Shown: positions 1 through 9,823 of the stretch, piece by piece
Layout of the letters: each line of letters begins with the position of its first letter
Numbering within the stretch: the first letter of the stretch is position 1
Origin: Fibrobacter sp. UWH6
GTDB lineage: Bacteria; Fibrobacterota; Fibrobacteria; Fibrobacterales; Fibrobacteraceae
Assembly (NCBI RefSeq): GCF_900142465.1
Contig: NZ_FRAX01000002.1
Location: 62,001 to 126,000, forward strand
Length of the DNA: 64,000 nt
Reading direction: 5' to 3'
Made by a program: the position numbers and the translations under genes
Notes under the pieces: model-generated
What the model was told of the DNA's origin: nothing
The model's input: the letters and a program-made list of their open reading frames with translations, nothing else
The model's database searches: none

Positions 1-125
1 CAGTCCAGGAAGAAGCTCAGGATTCCTACAATGAAATGAATGACTCTGCAGAACAGATTTCCAACGAAGAACCTGTCGCAGATAATTCCAACGACGATTT
101 CGACTCCCCGTCTTACGACGATTAA
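1..125 (+). CDS. 3' end of an unidentified gene (acidic C-terminal tail)
   Basis: An open frame enters from the left edge (first full codon at base 3) and stops with TAA at 123-125, giving about 40 residues. The tail is strongly acidic and Asn/Ser-rich (NSNDDFDSPSYDD at the end), typical of a disordered C-terminus. Nothing in it identifies a family. It ends 24 bp before the CstA gene on the same strand, so the two could be co-transcribed. Confidence 0.6.
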   Translation, partial: VQEEAQDSYNEMNDSAEQISNEEPVADNSNDDFDSPSYDD

Positions 126-149
126 TCAAATAAAACAAAAAGGCACAAG

Positions 150-1703
150 ATGATTACTTTCCTAATTGGCGTTGCTATCCTTATTGGCGGCTACTTCACT
201 TACGGCAAGTTCGTAGAACACGTGTTCGGCCCCGACGACCGCAAGACTCCCGCCACCGAAAATCCCGATGGTGTGGACCGTCTGGTTCTCCCCCACTGGA
301 AGAATATGCTGATCCAGCTTTTGAACATTGCCGGTATCGGTCCTGTGATTGGCGTGATTCTGGGCATCAAGTTCGGCGCCATCGTCTTCATCTTGCTGCC
401 TCTGGGAAACGTGCTGGGCGGAGCCGTACACGATTACTTTAGCGGTATGGTCAGCATGCGCAACAACGGTTACAACGTGCCGGCCCTTTCCCGCAAGTTC
501 ATGGGCAAGGGTCCTTCCAAGGTGGTAATGACCTTGATTTCCGTAGCCCTGATTTTGGTGGGCGCCGTATTCACCAACACCCCCGCCCAGCTGATCAACA
601 CCCCCATCCTCGTCGGTAACGCCGTATCCCCCACCCTGTTCTGGATTGCGGTGGCCTGCATTTTCGTTTACTACTTCCTCAGCACATTCTTCCCCATCGA
701 CAAGATTATCGGACGTATCTACCCGGTGTTCGGCGGTTTGCTGATTTTAGCCTCTCTCGCCATTCTCGTGGGTATCGCCCCCAACCTGAACGTACTTGAC
801 GAAATCAACTTCAACGACTTCGGCAGCAACTTTACGCAACATCCGGCTCACCAGCCCATCTTGCCCATGCTGTTCGTAACCATCGCCTGCGGCATCATCA
901 GCGGATTCCATAGTACCCAGAGCCCTCTGGTGGCACGTACCGAATTTACCGAAAAGACCGGCCGTCAGACATTCTACGGTATGATGATTCTGGAAGGTCT
1001 CATCGGTATGATCTGGGCTGCCGGCGGTATGTTCATCTATCACCTCCATCCGGAACTGATTACTGGCGCCAGCGGCGTCAAGGTCTTGAGCACCCTGGTT
1101 TCTACCGTGCTGCCCTTCGCCCCCATTTCTGTGCTGGTCGTGGTTGGCGTGATTGTACTTGCCATTACCAGTGGCGACACAAGCCTCCGCAGCCTCCGTC
1201 TGACCATTGCAGAACTTTTGCACATTGATCAGACTTCCGCCAAGAACCGTTTGTTCTTGACCGTTCCCATGTTCGCCATCTGCCTTGCCATTATCTTCTG
1301 GAGCAATCTGGACAAGGAAGGTTTCAACATCCTGTGGAACTACTTCAGTTGGAGTAACCAGCTCATGGCCGTCTGCAGCCTCTGCGTTACCGTGGTCTAC
1401 CTTCGCTGCAAGAAAAAGAATTTCTGGATTGCACTTCTGCCCTGCATGTTCATGACTTTCATTACCGCAGATTATATCCTCTGGGTCAGCCCCACCAACT
1501 TGAAGGGAGCTCCCGTAGGTTTCGGTCTGGACTATAACACCGCAAGAGTCATGGCCGTATTCGTAGCCATCGCCCTGGGCGTTTGGCTGGTCCGTCGCGG
1601 CAAGGAACTTTCCAGGAGGAACGAATTCAACCCCGACAAGTGGGACCACGAACTGGACAAGAAGAATAACTTCAATCCGCAGTTGCGCAGAAAACAAAAG
1701 TAA
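150..1703 (+). CDS. cstA: CstA-family carbon starvation protein / peptide or pyruvate transporter
   Basis: Polytopic inner-membrane protein of 517 aa with more than ten hydrophobic segments. The N-terminus (GYFTYGKFVEHVFGPDD, then IQLLNIAGIGPVIG and GGAVHDYFSGMVSMRNNG) is characteristic of the CstA family (Pfam CstA), whose E. coli members BtsT and CstA import pyruvate and are linked to peptide use. At 517 aa it belongs to the shorter branch; E. coli CstA is about 700 aa. It ends in a basic, Asn-rich cytoplasmic tail. The family is secure. The substrate (pyruvate, peptides or amino acids) cannot be read from sequence. Confidence 0.9.
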   Translation: MITFLIGVAILIGGYFTYGKFVEHVFGPDDRKTPATENPDGVDRLVLPHWKNMLIQLLNIAGIGPVIGVILGIKFGAIVFILLPLGNVLGGAVHDYFSGMVSMRNNGYNVPALSRKFMGKGPSKVVMTLISVALILVGAVFTNTPAQLINTPILVGNAVSPTLFWIAVACIFVYYFLSTFFPIDKIIGRIYPVFGGLLILASLAILVGIAPNLNVLDEINFNDFGSNFTQHPAHQPILPMLFVTIACGIISGFHSTQSPLVARTEFTEKTGRQTFYGMMILEGLIGMIWAAGGMFIYHLHPELITGASGVKVLSTLVSTVLPFAPISVLVVVGVIVLAITSGDTSLRSLRLTIAELLHIDQTSAKNRLFLTVPMFAICLAIIFWSNLDKEGFNILWNYFSWSNQLMAVCSLCVTVVYLRCKKKNFWIALLPCMFMTFITADYILWVSPTNLKGAPVGFGLDYNTARVMAVFVAIALGVWLVRRGKELSRRNEFNPDKWDHELDKKNNFNPQLRRKQK

Positions 1704-1709
1704 GCCAAC

Positions 1710-1806
1710 CTAAGTAAAGAGCCGTGAGCTATGAGCAGCGAGCTTAAAGCGGAAAGGTTTAAGCGGAAAGAGAAACTTTAACCTTTAAACTTTAAACTTT
1801 TAAACT
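1710..1806. repeat. Low-complexity intergenic repeat tract
   Basis: The cstA-recD2 spacer is made of short iterated words: GAGC(T/A)ATGAG-like units, AGCTTAAAGCGGAAAG twice with variation, then ACTTTAAACTTT-type iterations up to the recD2 start. Similar TATGAG/AGCTTAAAGC words occur at 11.65-11.76 kb and 44.42-44.56 kb. I see no terminator or recognisable promoter in it. Confidence 0.5.
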
Positions 1807-3969
1807 ATGCAAATCCAGGGGACCATTAAATCCATCACATTCCACAGTCCGCAGAATGGCTTTACCGTTTTGCGCCTTAATGAGGCGGAATCCAAGAAGG
1901 TGGTAGTGGTCACGGGAACCCTCCCGGAACTGAACGTAGGCGAGAATATAAAGTTCGAAGGAGAATGGGGACGTCACCCCAAGTTCGGCACACAGTTCAA
2001 GTGTACATCCTTTGAACTCATCGCCATGGCCGACGACAGCGACGTGGTGGCCTACCTGGGTAGCGGACTTTGCCAGGGTATCGGTCCCAAGACCGCGCAG
2101 AACATCTATGATGTTTTTGGCGAAGAAACTTTCGACGTTTTAGACAACGATCCAGACCGTTTTCGCAGCGTAAAAATTAAAGGTCTGCCCAAGGCCAAGG
2201 TGGAACTTTTCCTGGCCCGCTGGCAAGAGGCTCGCCACAGCCGCGAAACCATGATGTTCCTGTACAGCCACGGCATCGTAGGAAGCATCGCCAAAAAACT
2301 CTGGACCCGATTCGGCCAGGGGACTGTCCCCAAGATCCGCGACAATCCCTACATGCTCTGCGAGGAAGTTTTCGGCATCGGCTTTTTAAAGGCTGACGAA
2401 ATCGCCATGAAGCTGGGGCTCCCCAAGGACAGTCCCACCCGTATGCAGGAAGCCTTGCTGTACACCCTGCAGGAAGCCTCCATGGGAGACGGCCACGTAT
2501 TCCTCCCTAGGGAACAGTTGCTGAGCCGCGCCATCAAAAATCTGCGAATTGACATTTACGATGAGGATTCCGTAAACCGTCTTATTGACCAGTTCGACAT
2601 CCTCTGCGGCAACGAAAGAATCAGACGTATAAACGACGACTGTTTCCACCCCCTCCTATTTAACGCCGAGCAGCGAATTGCAGACAACATCAAATTCCGT
2701 TTATGCAATACCGCCTACGAAGCCATCGGCGAAGAATTCGCCAACAGGGAATTACGGGACTGGGAAAGGGCACAGAAATTTTCTTTTGACCCCATTCAGC
2801 GCGACGCCATTATCCAGGCTCTGAGCCACAGGATGTTCATCATCACGGGCGGACCCGGCACCGGTAAGACCACCATTCTAAAGGGCATCCTCCATCTGGC
2901 CAGAAAGCTGGGCGACAACATCCTGCTTGCCGCCCCCACGGGCCGTGCCGCCAAGCGCATGGGCGAATGCTGTGGCGAAAAGGCAAGCACCATCCACCGC
3001 CTTCTGGAAATGGATCCGGTTTCCAGGAAATTCTCGAAAAACGGTTTGAACCAGCTGGATTGTAACCTGCTGGTCATTGACGAATTCAGTATGGTGGATA
3101 CCTGGCTTGCCGCCTCTCTGTTAGACGCAATCCCCATGAAGGCCCGCATCGTCATTGTTGGCGACGCCGACCAGTTGCCAAGTGTCGGACCTGGCAACGT
3201 ATTGAACGATTTACTCAGCAGCCCCGGCTTCCCCCATATCCGTCTGCAGCACATTTTCCGTCAGGCCAGCGACAACGACATCGCCGAAAAGGCAAGCAAG
3301 ATTAACCAGGGAATCACCCCCACTCCCCTTGACGGCCCCAACTTTCACTTTGTCCCCTTCGAGACTCCCGAAGAATGCAAGGCCCATCTGGAGCAGTTAA
3401 TCTCCACCGGCATCAAGAGCAAACTGGACATCAATCTCACCGAGCAGATGCAGGTCCTGGTGCCTATGCGCAAGGGTCCCCTTGGTATTTTCGAGTTGAA
3501 CCCCTTCCTGCAAGGTTTGCTGAACCCCAATGTTCCCCGCCACAAGATGATGGGCGTCGAATGGAGCCAGGGCGATCGCGTCATGCAGGTGAAGAACAAC
3601 TACGAAAAGAACGTCTTTAACGGCGACGTCGGTACAATCTGGCGCGTGGACGCGGTCAACAAGAAGATTACCGTTTTCTACGACGACAAGACCGTAGACT
3701 ACGAAGACGACGAGTTGGAAGAACTGACCCTAGCCTACGCCTGCACCATCCACAAGAGCCAGGGCAGCGAATACCCGGCAGTCATCGTGGTACTGGATTC
3801 CAGCCATTACGTTATGCTCCAGCGGAACCTGATCTACACGGCCATTACCCGTGCCAAGGGCCATGTATGGATCCTCTCGGCACCCGGTTCCCTGCACCAG
3901 GCCATACGTACCATCCGTAACGCCCGCCGCTTTACCCGTCTTACCGAAAGGCTGGCTACAGGATTCTAA
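1807..3969 (+). CDS. recD2: RecD2-type ATP-dependent 5'-3' DNA helicase
   Basis: 720 aa SF1B helicase of the RecD2/TraA type, which works without RecB or RecC. Visible parts in order: an N-terminal OB-like region, tandem helix-hairpin-helix stretches (LGSGLCQGIGPKTAQNIY near residue 80), Walker A GGPGTGKTT near 348, Walker B VIDEFSMVD near 420, GDADQLPSVGPG (motif III), and C-terminal UvrD-like motifs (CTIHKSQGSEYPAVIV, then LIYTAITRAK). Length and motif order match RecD2. It is expected to act in DNA repair and fork processing. All helicase motifs are intact. Confidence 0.93.
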   Translation: MQIQGTIKSITFHSPQNGFTVLRLNEAESKKVVVVTGTLPELNVGENIKFEGEWGRHPKFGTQFKCTSFELIAMADDSDVVAYLGSGLCQGIGPKTAQNIYDVFGEETFDVLDNDPDRFRSVKIKGLPKAKVELFLARWQEARHSRETMMFLYSHGIVGSIAKKLWTRFGQGTVPKIRDNPYMLCEEVFGIGFLKADEIAMKLGLPKDSPTRMQEALLYTLQEASMGDGHVFLPREQLLSRAIKNLRIDIYDEDSVNRLIDQFDILCGNERIRRINDDCFHPLLFNAEQRIADNIKFRLCNTAYEAIGEEFANRELRDWERAQKFSFDPIQRDAIIQALSHRMFIITGGPGTGKTTILKGILHLARKLGDNILLAAPTGRAAKRMGECCGEKASTIHRLLEMDPVSRKFSKNGLNQLDCNLLVIDEFSMVDTWLAASLLDAIPMKARIVIVGDADQLPSVGPGNVLNDLLSSPGFPHIRLQHIFRQASDNDIAEKASKINQGITPTPLDGPNFHFVPFETPEECKAHLEQLISTGIKSKLDINLTEQMQVLVPMRKGPLGIFELNPFLQGLLNPNVPRHKMMGVEWSQGDRVMQVKNNYEKNVFNGDVGTIWRVDAVNKKITVFYDDKTVDYEDDELEELTLAYACTIHKSQGSEYPAVIVVLDSSHYVMLQRNLIYTAITRAKGHVWILSAPGSLHQAIRTIRNARRFTRLTERLATGF

Positions 3970-4075
3970 TTTCGGGGTTAAACGAACCAAATTCCCTCAA
4001 AAGACGCTTTTTCGCCTACCATTTGACATTGTAAGAATCAAAAAACTTTTTTCTTGAACTACATTTTGCGCGGAA

Positions 4076-5212
4076 ATGCTTTTTACAGTGCTTACATACA
4101 CAGTGGTTTCACTCCTGGCAGTGTTCTGCCTTTTTTACGCATGGCTCGAAGTGCGCTTTTTCCGCGCGCTGGGTTCTGTGCGTAAGGGCGACTCCGATGT
4201 GGAACCCGCTCCAAAGGTAAGCATCCTCATTGCGGCCCGAAACGAAGAAGAAGGGATCCGCGAAACTCTTGAATCGGTCATGAAGCAGGATTACCGCGGT
4301 TTTTGGGAAGTCTGGGTCGCCGATGACCGCAGCACAGACAGAACTCCCAAAATCCTGGCCGAGTACGTCGACAAATACCCCGACAGGTTCCATGTCCTGA
4401 CCATCAAGGACATTCCCGAGGGAGTCAGCCCCAAGAAGCACGCCCTGAGCCTGATGATCGAGGCCTGCAACGGCGAAATCCTCTGCCTGACCGACGCCGA
4501 CTGCATCGTAAAGCCCACCTGGGTCACAGGCATCGTCGCCGAATTCGAACCCGGCATTGAACTGGTAGCAGGCCACTCCTACATTCCCACGGTCAAGGGT
4601 AAGTCTAGCGTTCTAATCTGTATGCAGGCCGTAGAGACTCTTATATATAGAGTGGCAGGAACCGCTGGCTTGGCCATGCACCTGCCCCTGACCAGTACCG
4701 GTAACAACCTGGCCTACCGCAAGAGTTTTTTCAAGAGCGTCAAGGGCTTCGAAAACGTCATCAAGATCCAGAGCGGCGACGACGACCTGCTGATGCAGAA
4801 ACTGGCAGCCGACCGCCCCTGGGCCATGCGCTACTGTATCAACGAAGCCACCTTCGTTACGACTAACGGCAAGGAAACCCTGAAGGAACTTTGGGAACAG
4901 CGCAAACGCTGGGCCTCCAAGACCATATATTACACACCGAAAATCGTTTTCGTACTGAGCATGGTGTTCCTGTTCCTGCTGATGGAATGCATCGGGGCGG
5001 CCCTTTCACCGTTCAGCTTTACAATTTTCCTGGCCACAGCGATAACATTCGTCGTCAAGTGCGCCGGTGACCTGATTTTAATACTCCGGGGGCTAAGAAT
5101 CTTTAGGCAGGAACACTTGATCAAATGGTGTATCCCGGTGGAGTTCATCCACGCCCCCTTCACCGTTCTGGCCGTACTCTTCGGCCTCTTCGGACGCTTC
5201 AAATGGAAGTAA
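4076..5212 (+). CDS. Membrane-bound family 2 glycosyltransferase
   Basis: 378 aa with an N-terminal membrane anchor (VLTYTVVSLLAVFCLFYAW), a GT-A domain (VSILIAARNEEEGIRETLES), an acidic LCLTDADC motif for metal and nucleotide-sugar binding, and the QRKRW motif of processive GT2 enzymes, followed by two or three C-terminal membrane helices. This layout matches processive enzymes that polymerise or extend sugars at the inner face of the membrane. It is separated by only 3 bases from topB, so the two are probably transcribed together without a clear functional link. Donor and acceptor are unknown. Confidence 0.85.
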   Translation: MLFTVLTYTVVSLLAVFCLFYAWLEVRFFRALGSVRKGDSDVEPAPKVSILIAARNEEEGIRETLESVMKQDYRGFWEVWVADDRSTDRTPKILAEYVDKYPDRFHVLTIKDIPEGVSPKKHALSLMIEACNGEILCLTDADCIVKPTWVTGIVAEFEPGIELVAGHSYIPTVKGKSSVLICMQAVETLIYRVAGTAGLAMHLPLTSTGNNLAYRKSFFKSVKGFENVIKIQSGDDDLLMQKLAADRPWAMRYCINEATFVTTNGKETLKELWEQRKRWASKTIYYTPKIVFVLSMVFLFLLMECIGAALSPFSFTIFLATAITFVVKCAGDLILILRGLRIFRQEHLIKWCIPVEFIHAPFTVLAVLFGLFGRFKWK

Positions 5213-5215
5213 TCT

Positions 5216-7789
5216 ATGGCAACAGCAAAGGCAACTGATACTACTGCGGCAAAGGCTACAAAAACTGCAAAGGCAGCTAAGCCCGCCACAAAAGCAAAGA
5301 AATCTGCAGTCCCCGTCGAAGGGAAGACTCTCATTATTGCAGAAAAGCCCAGCGTCGCCCTGGACTTGGTCAAGGTCCTAGGCCAGAAAAACTTCACCAA
5401 GGGAAACGGCGTCTACGAAAGTGACACCACCATCGTCAGTCACGCCATCGGCCATTTGGTTGAAATCGCCGACCCCAAGGAAATCGACGAACGATACAAG
5501 AAGTGGGAAATGAGCACCCTCCCCATGTTGCCGGAGAAGTTCCCCCTTTCTGCCAACCCCACCACCAAGAGCCAGCTTTCCATCCTGAGCAAGCTGATCA
5601 AGCGCAAGGACGTAACCACCCTCGTAAACGCTTGCGATGCTGGCCGCGAAGGTGAATTGATATTCTTCTACATCCTGGACTACGTGCTGAAGGGCAAGTT
5701 CACAGGCAAGACCATCAAGCGCCTGTGGATGCAGAGTATGACCCCCGCCGCCATCCAGGAAGCCTTTGACAACATGCGCGACGGCGCCGACATGGAAAAC
5801 CTGAAGGCCGCCGCCATCTGCCGTAGCGAAGCCGACTGGCTTATCGGTATGAACGGCAGCCGCGGACTTACCGCCTACAACAGTTCCATGGGCGGTTTCC
5901 AGATTACCCCCTGCGGCCGTGTGCAGACCCCCACCCTCGCCATCATCGTGAACCGCGAAGAAGAACGCCACCAGTTCGTCCCCAAGAAGTTCTGGACCAT
6001 CGAGGCCAACTTCGACAACAGCGGCAACAACTATCAGGGCAAGTGGTTTACCCCCAACGGCGACAGCAAGCAGAAACAGATTTTTGACGAAGCCAAGGTC
6101 CAGGAAATCCTTTCCAAGTGCAAGGGCAAGACTGGTACCATCGAAGAGACCACCGCACCCAGTTTCCAGAAGTGCGGCCCCCTGTACGACCTGACTACCC
6201 TCCAGCGCGAAGCCAACAACCGTTTCGGCTTTAGCGCCAAGACAACCCTTTCAATCGCCCAGGCCCTCTACGAACGCCACAAGGCAACCACCTACCCCCG
6301 TACCGACAGCAAGCACTTGCCCGAAGACTACGTAGGTCCCGTCAAGGCCACCCTCGGAAAAATTACAGGCTCCCTGTCCACTTTCGCACAGACCGCCCTC
6401 AACAACAACTGGGTCGTAAAGACACCCAAGGTTTTCGACAACAAGAAGATCTCGGACCACTTTGCCATTATCCCCACAGGCATCATGCCCACAGACCTGA
6501 GCGAAGCGGAACAGAAAGTGTTCAACATGATCTGTCAGCGTTTTATCGCTGTCTTCTACCCGCCTGCAAAATACCTGAACACCACCCGCGTGACCACCGT
6601 CGAAAACGAGACCTTCATTACCGAAGGCAAGATCCTGGTGGAACCCGGTTTCAAGGCCGTGTACGGCAAGGATGCAGACGACGAAGCCAACATCCCGCAG
6701 CTGAAGGGCGACAAGGCCAAGACCGTTGAAATTGAAGCCAAGGAAGACTTTACCAAGCCTCCTGCCCACTACACCGAAAGTACCCTCCTCTCCATGATGG
6801 AAAGTGCCGGTAAACTGGTGGAAGACGAAGAACTCCGCGACGCCATGAAGGAACGCGGCTTGGGCACTCCTGCCACCCGCGCAGCCATTATCGAAAAGCT
6901 AGTCACCGACAAGTACGTGGTCCGCGACGGCAAGGACATGATCGCTACGGCCAAGGCCTTCGACCTGATCAAGGTATTAAAGGCTATGGATATTGAGGCC
7001 CTCACAAGTCCAGAGCTAACTGGTGAGTGGGAATATAAGATGGAGCAGATCGAGAAGGGCAAGGAAACCCGAGAGAACTTCATGAACGGCATTGTAGAAA
7101 TGACCCGCACCATGGTGAAGAACATCAAGGGCTTCAAGGAAGAAAGCACTACAGGCGAAGCAAGTTTCAGCCCGGTGAACGGCAAGAAGGTTTTCGAGAC
7201 CGTCAGCCGATACACCACCGAAGATGGAATCGTCATCCGCAAGATGATCGGCGGCAAGAGACTTTCCAACGAAGAAATCGTGGAACTCCTGACCAACCAC
7301 AAGATTGGTCCCCTTACCGGATTCCGCAGCAAGAAGGGCGTAGAATTTTCTGCCGTAGTTATCATCAACGACCAGAACAAAATCGAGTTCGTCTTCGATG
7401 ATAACAAGGAAGGATCCGAAATTGAATTGGGCCAGCAGGTAGGCAACTCTCCGCTGGACAACTCCGCTGTGTACGAAACCATGACCGGTTACGTCAGCGA
7501 TAGCTATGTAAAGAAGGAACCTAGCGGCCTGCAGCTGCCCAAGATTCTTCTCGGCAAGGAAATTCCCCTGGAACAGATCCAGAAGATGCTCTCCGGAACC
7601 GAAGTGAAGACCGAACTGATCAAGGGTTTCCGCAGCAACAAGACACACCGCACCTTTGACGCTTTCCTCTACATCGACAAGAAAGGCAAGTTAAAGTTTG
7701 ACTTCCCGCCCAGAGAATTCAAGCCTCGCCGTTGGGGCGCCAAGAAGGCCTCCGCAAGCAAGAGCTCCGATGAAGATTATGTTCCGTAA
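5216..7789 (+). CDS. topB: DNA topoisomerase III (type IA)
   Basis: 857 aa type IA topoisomerase. After an Ala/Lys/Thr-rich basic extension of about 36 residues comes the TOPRIM domain (LIIAEKPSVALDL; ACDAGREGELIF with the acidic metal ligands), then the catalytic-tyrosine region (TTYPRTDSKHLPED near residue 360). The C-terminus carries repeated modules of the form GFRSxK...F.A.L.I...K..F.F instead of zinc fingers. Type IA enzymes relax and decatenate DNA through a 5'-phosphotyrosine. The basic N-terminal tail is unusual and may give extra DNA contacts. The start ATG directly follows the glycosyltransferase stop. Confidence 0.93.
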   Translation: MATAKATDTTAAKATKTAKAAKPATKAKKSAVPVEGKTLIIAEKPSVALDLVKVLGQKNFTKGNGVYESDTTIVSHAIGHLVEIADPKEIDERYKKWEMSTLPMLPEKFPLSANPTTKSQLSILSKLIKRKDVTTLVNACDAGREGELIFFYILDYVLKGKFTGKTIKRLWMQSMTPAAIQEAFDNMRDGADMENLKAAAICRSEADWLIGMNGSRGLTAYNSSMGGFQITPCGRVQTPTLAIIVNREEERHQFVPKKFWTIEANFDNSGNNYQGKWFTPNGDSKQKQIFDEAKVQEILSKCKGKTGTIEETTAPSFQKCGPLYDLTTLQREANNRFGFSAKTTLSIAQALYERHKATTYPRTDSKHLPEDYVGPVKATLGKITGSLSTFAQTALNNNWVVKTPKVFDNKKISDHFAIIPTGIMPTDLSEAEQKVFNMICQRFIAVFYPPAKYLNTTRVTTVENETFITEGKILVEPGFKAVYGKDADDEANIPQLKGDKAKTVEIEAKEDFTKPPAHYTESTLLSMMESAGKLVEDEELRDAMKERGLGTPATRAAIIEKLVTDKYVVRDGKDMIATAKAFDLIKVLKAMDIEALTSPELTGEWEYKMEQIEKGKETRENFMNGIVEMTRTMVKNIKGFKEESTTGEASFSPVNGKKVFETVSRYTTEDGIVIRKMIGGKRLSNEEIVELLTNHKIGPLTGFRSKKGVEFSAVVIINDQNKIEFVFDDNKEGSEIELGQQVGNSPLDNSAVYETMTGYVSDSYVKKEPSGLQLPKILLGKEIPLEQIQKMLSGTEVKTELIKGFRSNKTHRTFDAFLYIDKKGKLKFDFPPREFKPRRWGAKKASASKSSDEDYVP

Positions 7790-7847
7790 TGGATCGGCAA
7801 GTTCCTTACCTTAAAGGGTAACGAGCAAGTCGAGAGGTGTATGGATT

Positions 7848-9236
7848 TTGAAATTTAGAACAGCAGTCTTTATTGTATCAAGCGCATTCTGTGCCGTTTT
7901 CGCACAGCCGGTGCCGTCTGCCCTAGACAGTGCCGTCATGCAGGTTTCCCCGGACACGTCCCAGGATATTGTCCTGCAGGACCTTTCTGCCATGGCCGCC
8001 AAGGCCGCCGCAGATTCCGTTACCGTCAACGAGTCCGTCGCAAGTACCGGAACCGACGCAGAATCCACAGCAGGCACCACCTCCGCAGGCGCCGTCTCCG
8101 CAGAATCAGCCCCTGAATCTGCCGCAGAGCCCACTGCAACCGCAGCCACCGCAACAGAGTCCATCCAGGACACCGCAGCGGTCCCAAACCCCTACGACCT
8201 TCCCGACGCCTTGATGCCCCTATGGAATTCCATGAGCATCAAGCAAAAGGCCGCCCAGATGGTCATGGTCTATATGACCCCCGCCAGCTTCATGATCGAT
8301 AATGAATTCGGCGGTATCCTTGTAATGCGCAGTCACCTTAAGGATCTGGAAAAATTCAAGGATGTCATCAGCACCATCAACGACAGCCTCGCAATCCCTC
8401 CCGTCGTCGCCGTAGACCAGGAAGGCGGACGAGTAAACCGCATCTCCAGCATCTCGCCCCAGTGGGCAAGAACTCCCAGCGCTAAGGCCATGAGAAAAAT
8501 GGAGGCGGACTCTATCCAGCAACTGGCTCAGCAAATCGGAAACGTGCTGAAGGAAGCGGGAATCAACATGAATCTGGCTCCCGTCCTGGACCCGGCAAAA
8601 GACAGCCGAGGCAAGCGTTCCTTCATGGAAGAATCGGACCGCAGCTGGGGCGAAGACACCACCAATGCCTACAAGGTCCGCGCCTTCGTAAAGGGCATGG
8701 CCCAGAGCGGCATCGTCTGCGTTTCCAAGCATTTTCCCGGTTATGATTCCTGGACAAATAGCGACCACCAGATTGCCATCAGCACCACTCCCAAAAAGTC
8801 AATCAAGAAAAACGTCGCATTTTTCAACGCCCTCGCCGCAGACATTCCCATCACCATGATGAGCAGCGTCCGCTTTGTCCGCGTGTCAAACCGCCCTGCC
8901 GTTTTCGAGCCCAAGATTATTTCGCTGGCCCGTCGCATGTCACCAGAAACAGTCATCCTCACCGACGACCTGTGGGGCGTTTCACTCCGCGCCTGGATCA
9001 GTGGGACCGAACGAGTCACCAGCAAAAACTACCCCTCTAAGGATTTCAAGAAACTTGTGCAGACAGCCCTCTCCGCCGGCAACGACATGTTCATGATTAC
9101 CTATCCCCAGAAAGCAGTGGAAATGGTAAAAATCCTTACGGCCATGTCCAATCAGAACGCCAAGTACAAACAGAGAATCGAAGAGTCCTGCGCCCGTATT
9201 CTTAAAATGAAATACCGCGCCGGCATTCTAAAGTAA
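7848..9236 (+). CDS. Exported GH3-family beta-N-acetylhexosaminidase-like protein
   Basis: 462 aa starting at a TTG codon (7848) behind the purine-rich GAGAGGTG. The nearby ATG at 7841 is out of frame and stops at once. A signal peptide (FIVSSAFCAVFAQP) is followed by an Ala/Ser/Thr/Glu-rich linker of about 90 residues and then a GH3 barrel: AVDQEGGRVNRI, SKHFPGYDSW...DHQ (the general acid/base loop) and ILTDDLWG, where the first Asp of DDL is the expected nucleophile. This resembles NagZ-like enzymes that act on GlcNAc-containing substrates, but outside the cytoplasm. His is replaced by Tyr in the usual KHFPGHG, so activity is less certain. Confidence 0.8.
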   Translation: MKFRTAVFIVSSAFCAVFAQPVPSALDSAVMQVSPDTSQDIVLQDLSAMAAKAAADSVTVNESVASTGTDAESTAGTTSAGAVSAESAPESAAEPTATAATATESIQDTAAVPNPYDLPDALMPLWNSMSIKQKAAQMVMVYMTPASFMIDNEFGGILVMRSHLKDLEKFKDVISTINDSLAIPPVVAVDQEGGRVNRISSISPQWARTPSAKAMRKMEADSIQQLAQQIGNVLKEAGINMNLAPVLDPAKDSRGKRSFMEESDRSWGEDTTNAYKVRAFVKGMAQSGIVCVSKHFPGYDSWTNSDHQIAISTTPKKSIKKNVAFFNALAADIPITMMSSVRFVRVSNRPAVFEPKIISLARRMSPETVILTDDLWGVSLRAWISGTERVTSKNYPSKDFKKLVQTALSAGNDMFMITYPQKAVEMVKILTAMSNQNAKYKQRIEESCARILKMKYRAGILK

Positions 9237-9258
9237 GCGCGACGCGGTTATCAAAAAA

Positions 9259-9819
9259 TTAGAACATCACTTCTGCTTCAGCCTTGGTAATGTTCTTCAC
9301 TTCCTTCCGGATTTTTTCAGGACCTGCTTTCTGCAGGCACAGCTTCAGCAATTCCGCAGCAGCCATGGCATCTGCCAGCGCCCGGTGGTGATTAAAGTCC
9401 GGAAGATTCAAACTCATGATCAGGTTGTGCAGGCTGTAACTCCCCTGCCCCGGAAAATATCGACGGGTCAACTTTACAGTGCAAAGCCTGGGCGGATCAA
9501 TCTTGATGCAACAACGACGCAATTCAGCCCGCAAAAAACGGCAGTCGAACTGAACATTGTGCGCCACGAAAATGCGGCCCTGCAAAAGTTCGGCAACTTC
9601 CTCGGCAACAGAAGCAAACTGCGGCTGCCCCTGAACCATCTCGTCGGTAATTCCGGTTAAGTTCTGCACAAAAGGCTGTATGGGCATTCCCGGATCCAGC
9701 AAGACCTGGTACGTCTTCACCACCTCGAAATCATCCAGCAGAACAATCCCGATTTCTGTAATGCGACCATTTTCCGGCGTACCGCCGGTGGTCTCCAAAT
9801 CCACAACAGCAAACTTCAT
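9259..9819 (-). CDS. DEDDh 3'-5' exonuclease (DnaQ/PolIII epsilon-like)
   Basis: 186 aa single-domain exonuclease. ExoI VVDLETTGG supplies the first Asp and Glu, ExoII AHNVQFDCRFL the second Asp, and ExoIII HRALADA the catalytic His and last Asp. This is the DnaQ fold found in PolIII epsilon, RNase T and free-standing exonucleases. There is no UvrC/GIY-YIG or BRCT extension, so it could be a proofreading subunit or a stand-alone repair exonuclease. It lies 4 bases downstream of the small exported protein gene and probably shares its transcript. It converges on the GH3 gene. Confidence 0.88.
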   Translation of the reverse strand: MKFAVVDLETTGGTPENGRITEIGIVLLDDFEVVKTYQVLLDPGMPIQPFVQNLTGITDEMVQGQPQFASVAEEVAELLQGRIFVAHNVQFDCRFLRAELRRCCIKIDPPRLCTVKLTRRYFPGQGSYSLHNLIMSLNLPDFNHHRALADAMAAAELLKLCLQKAGPEKIRKEVKNITKAEAEVMF

Positions 9820-9823
9820 GAGT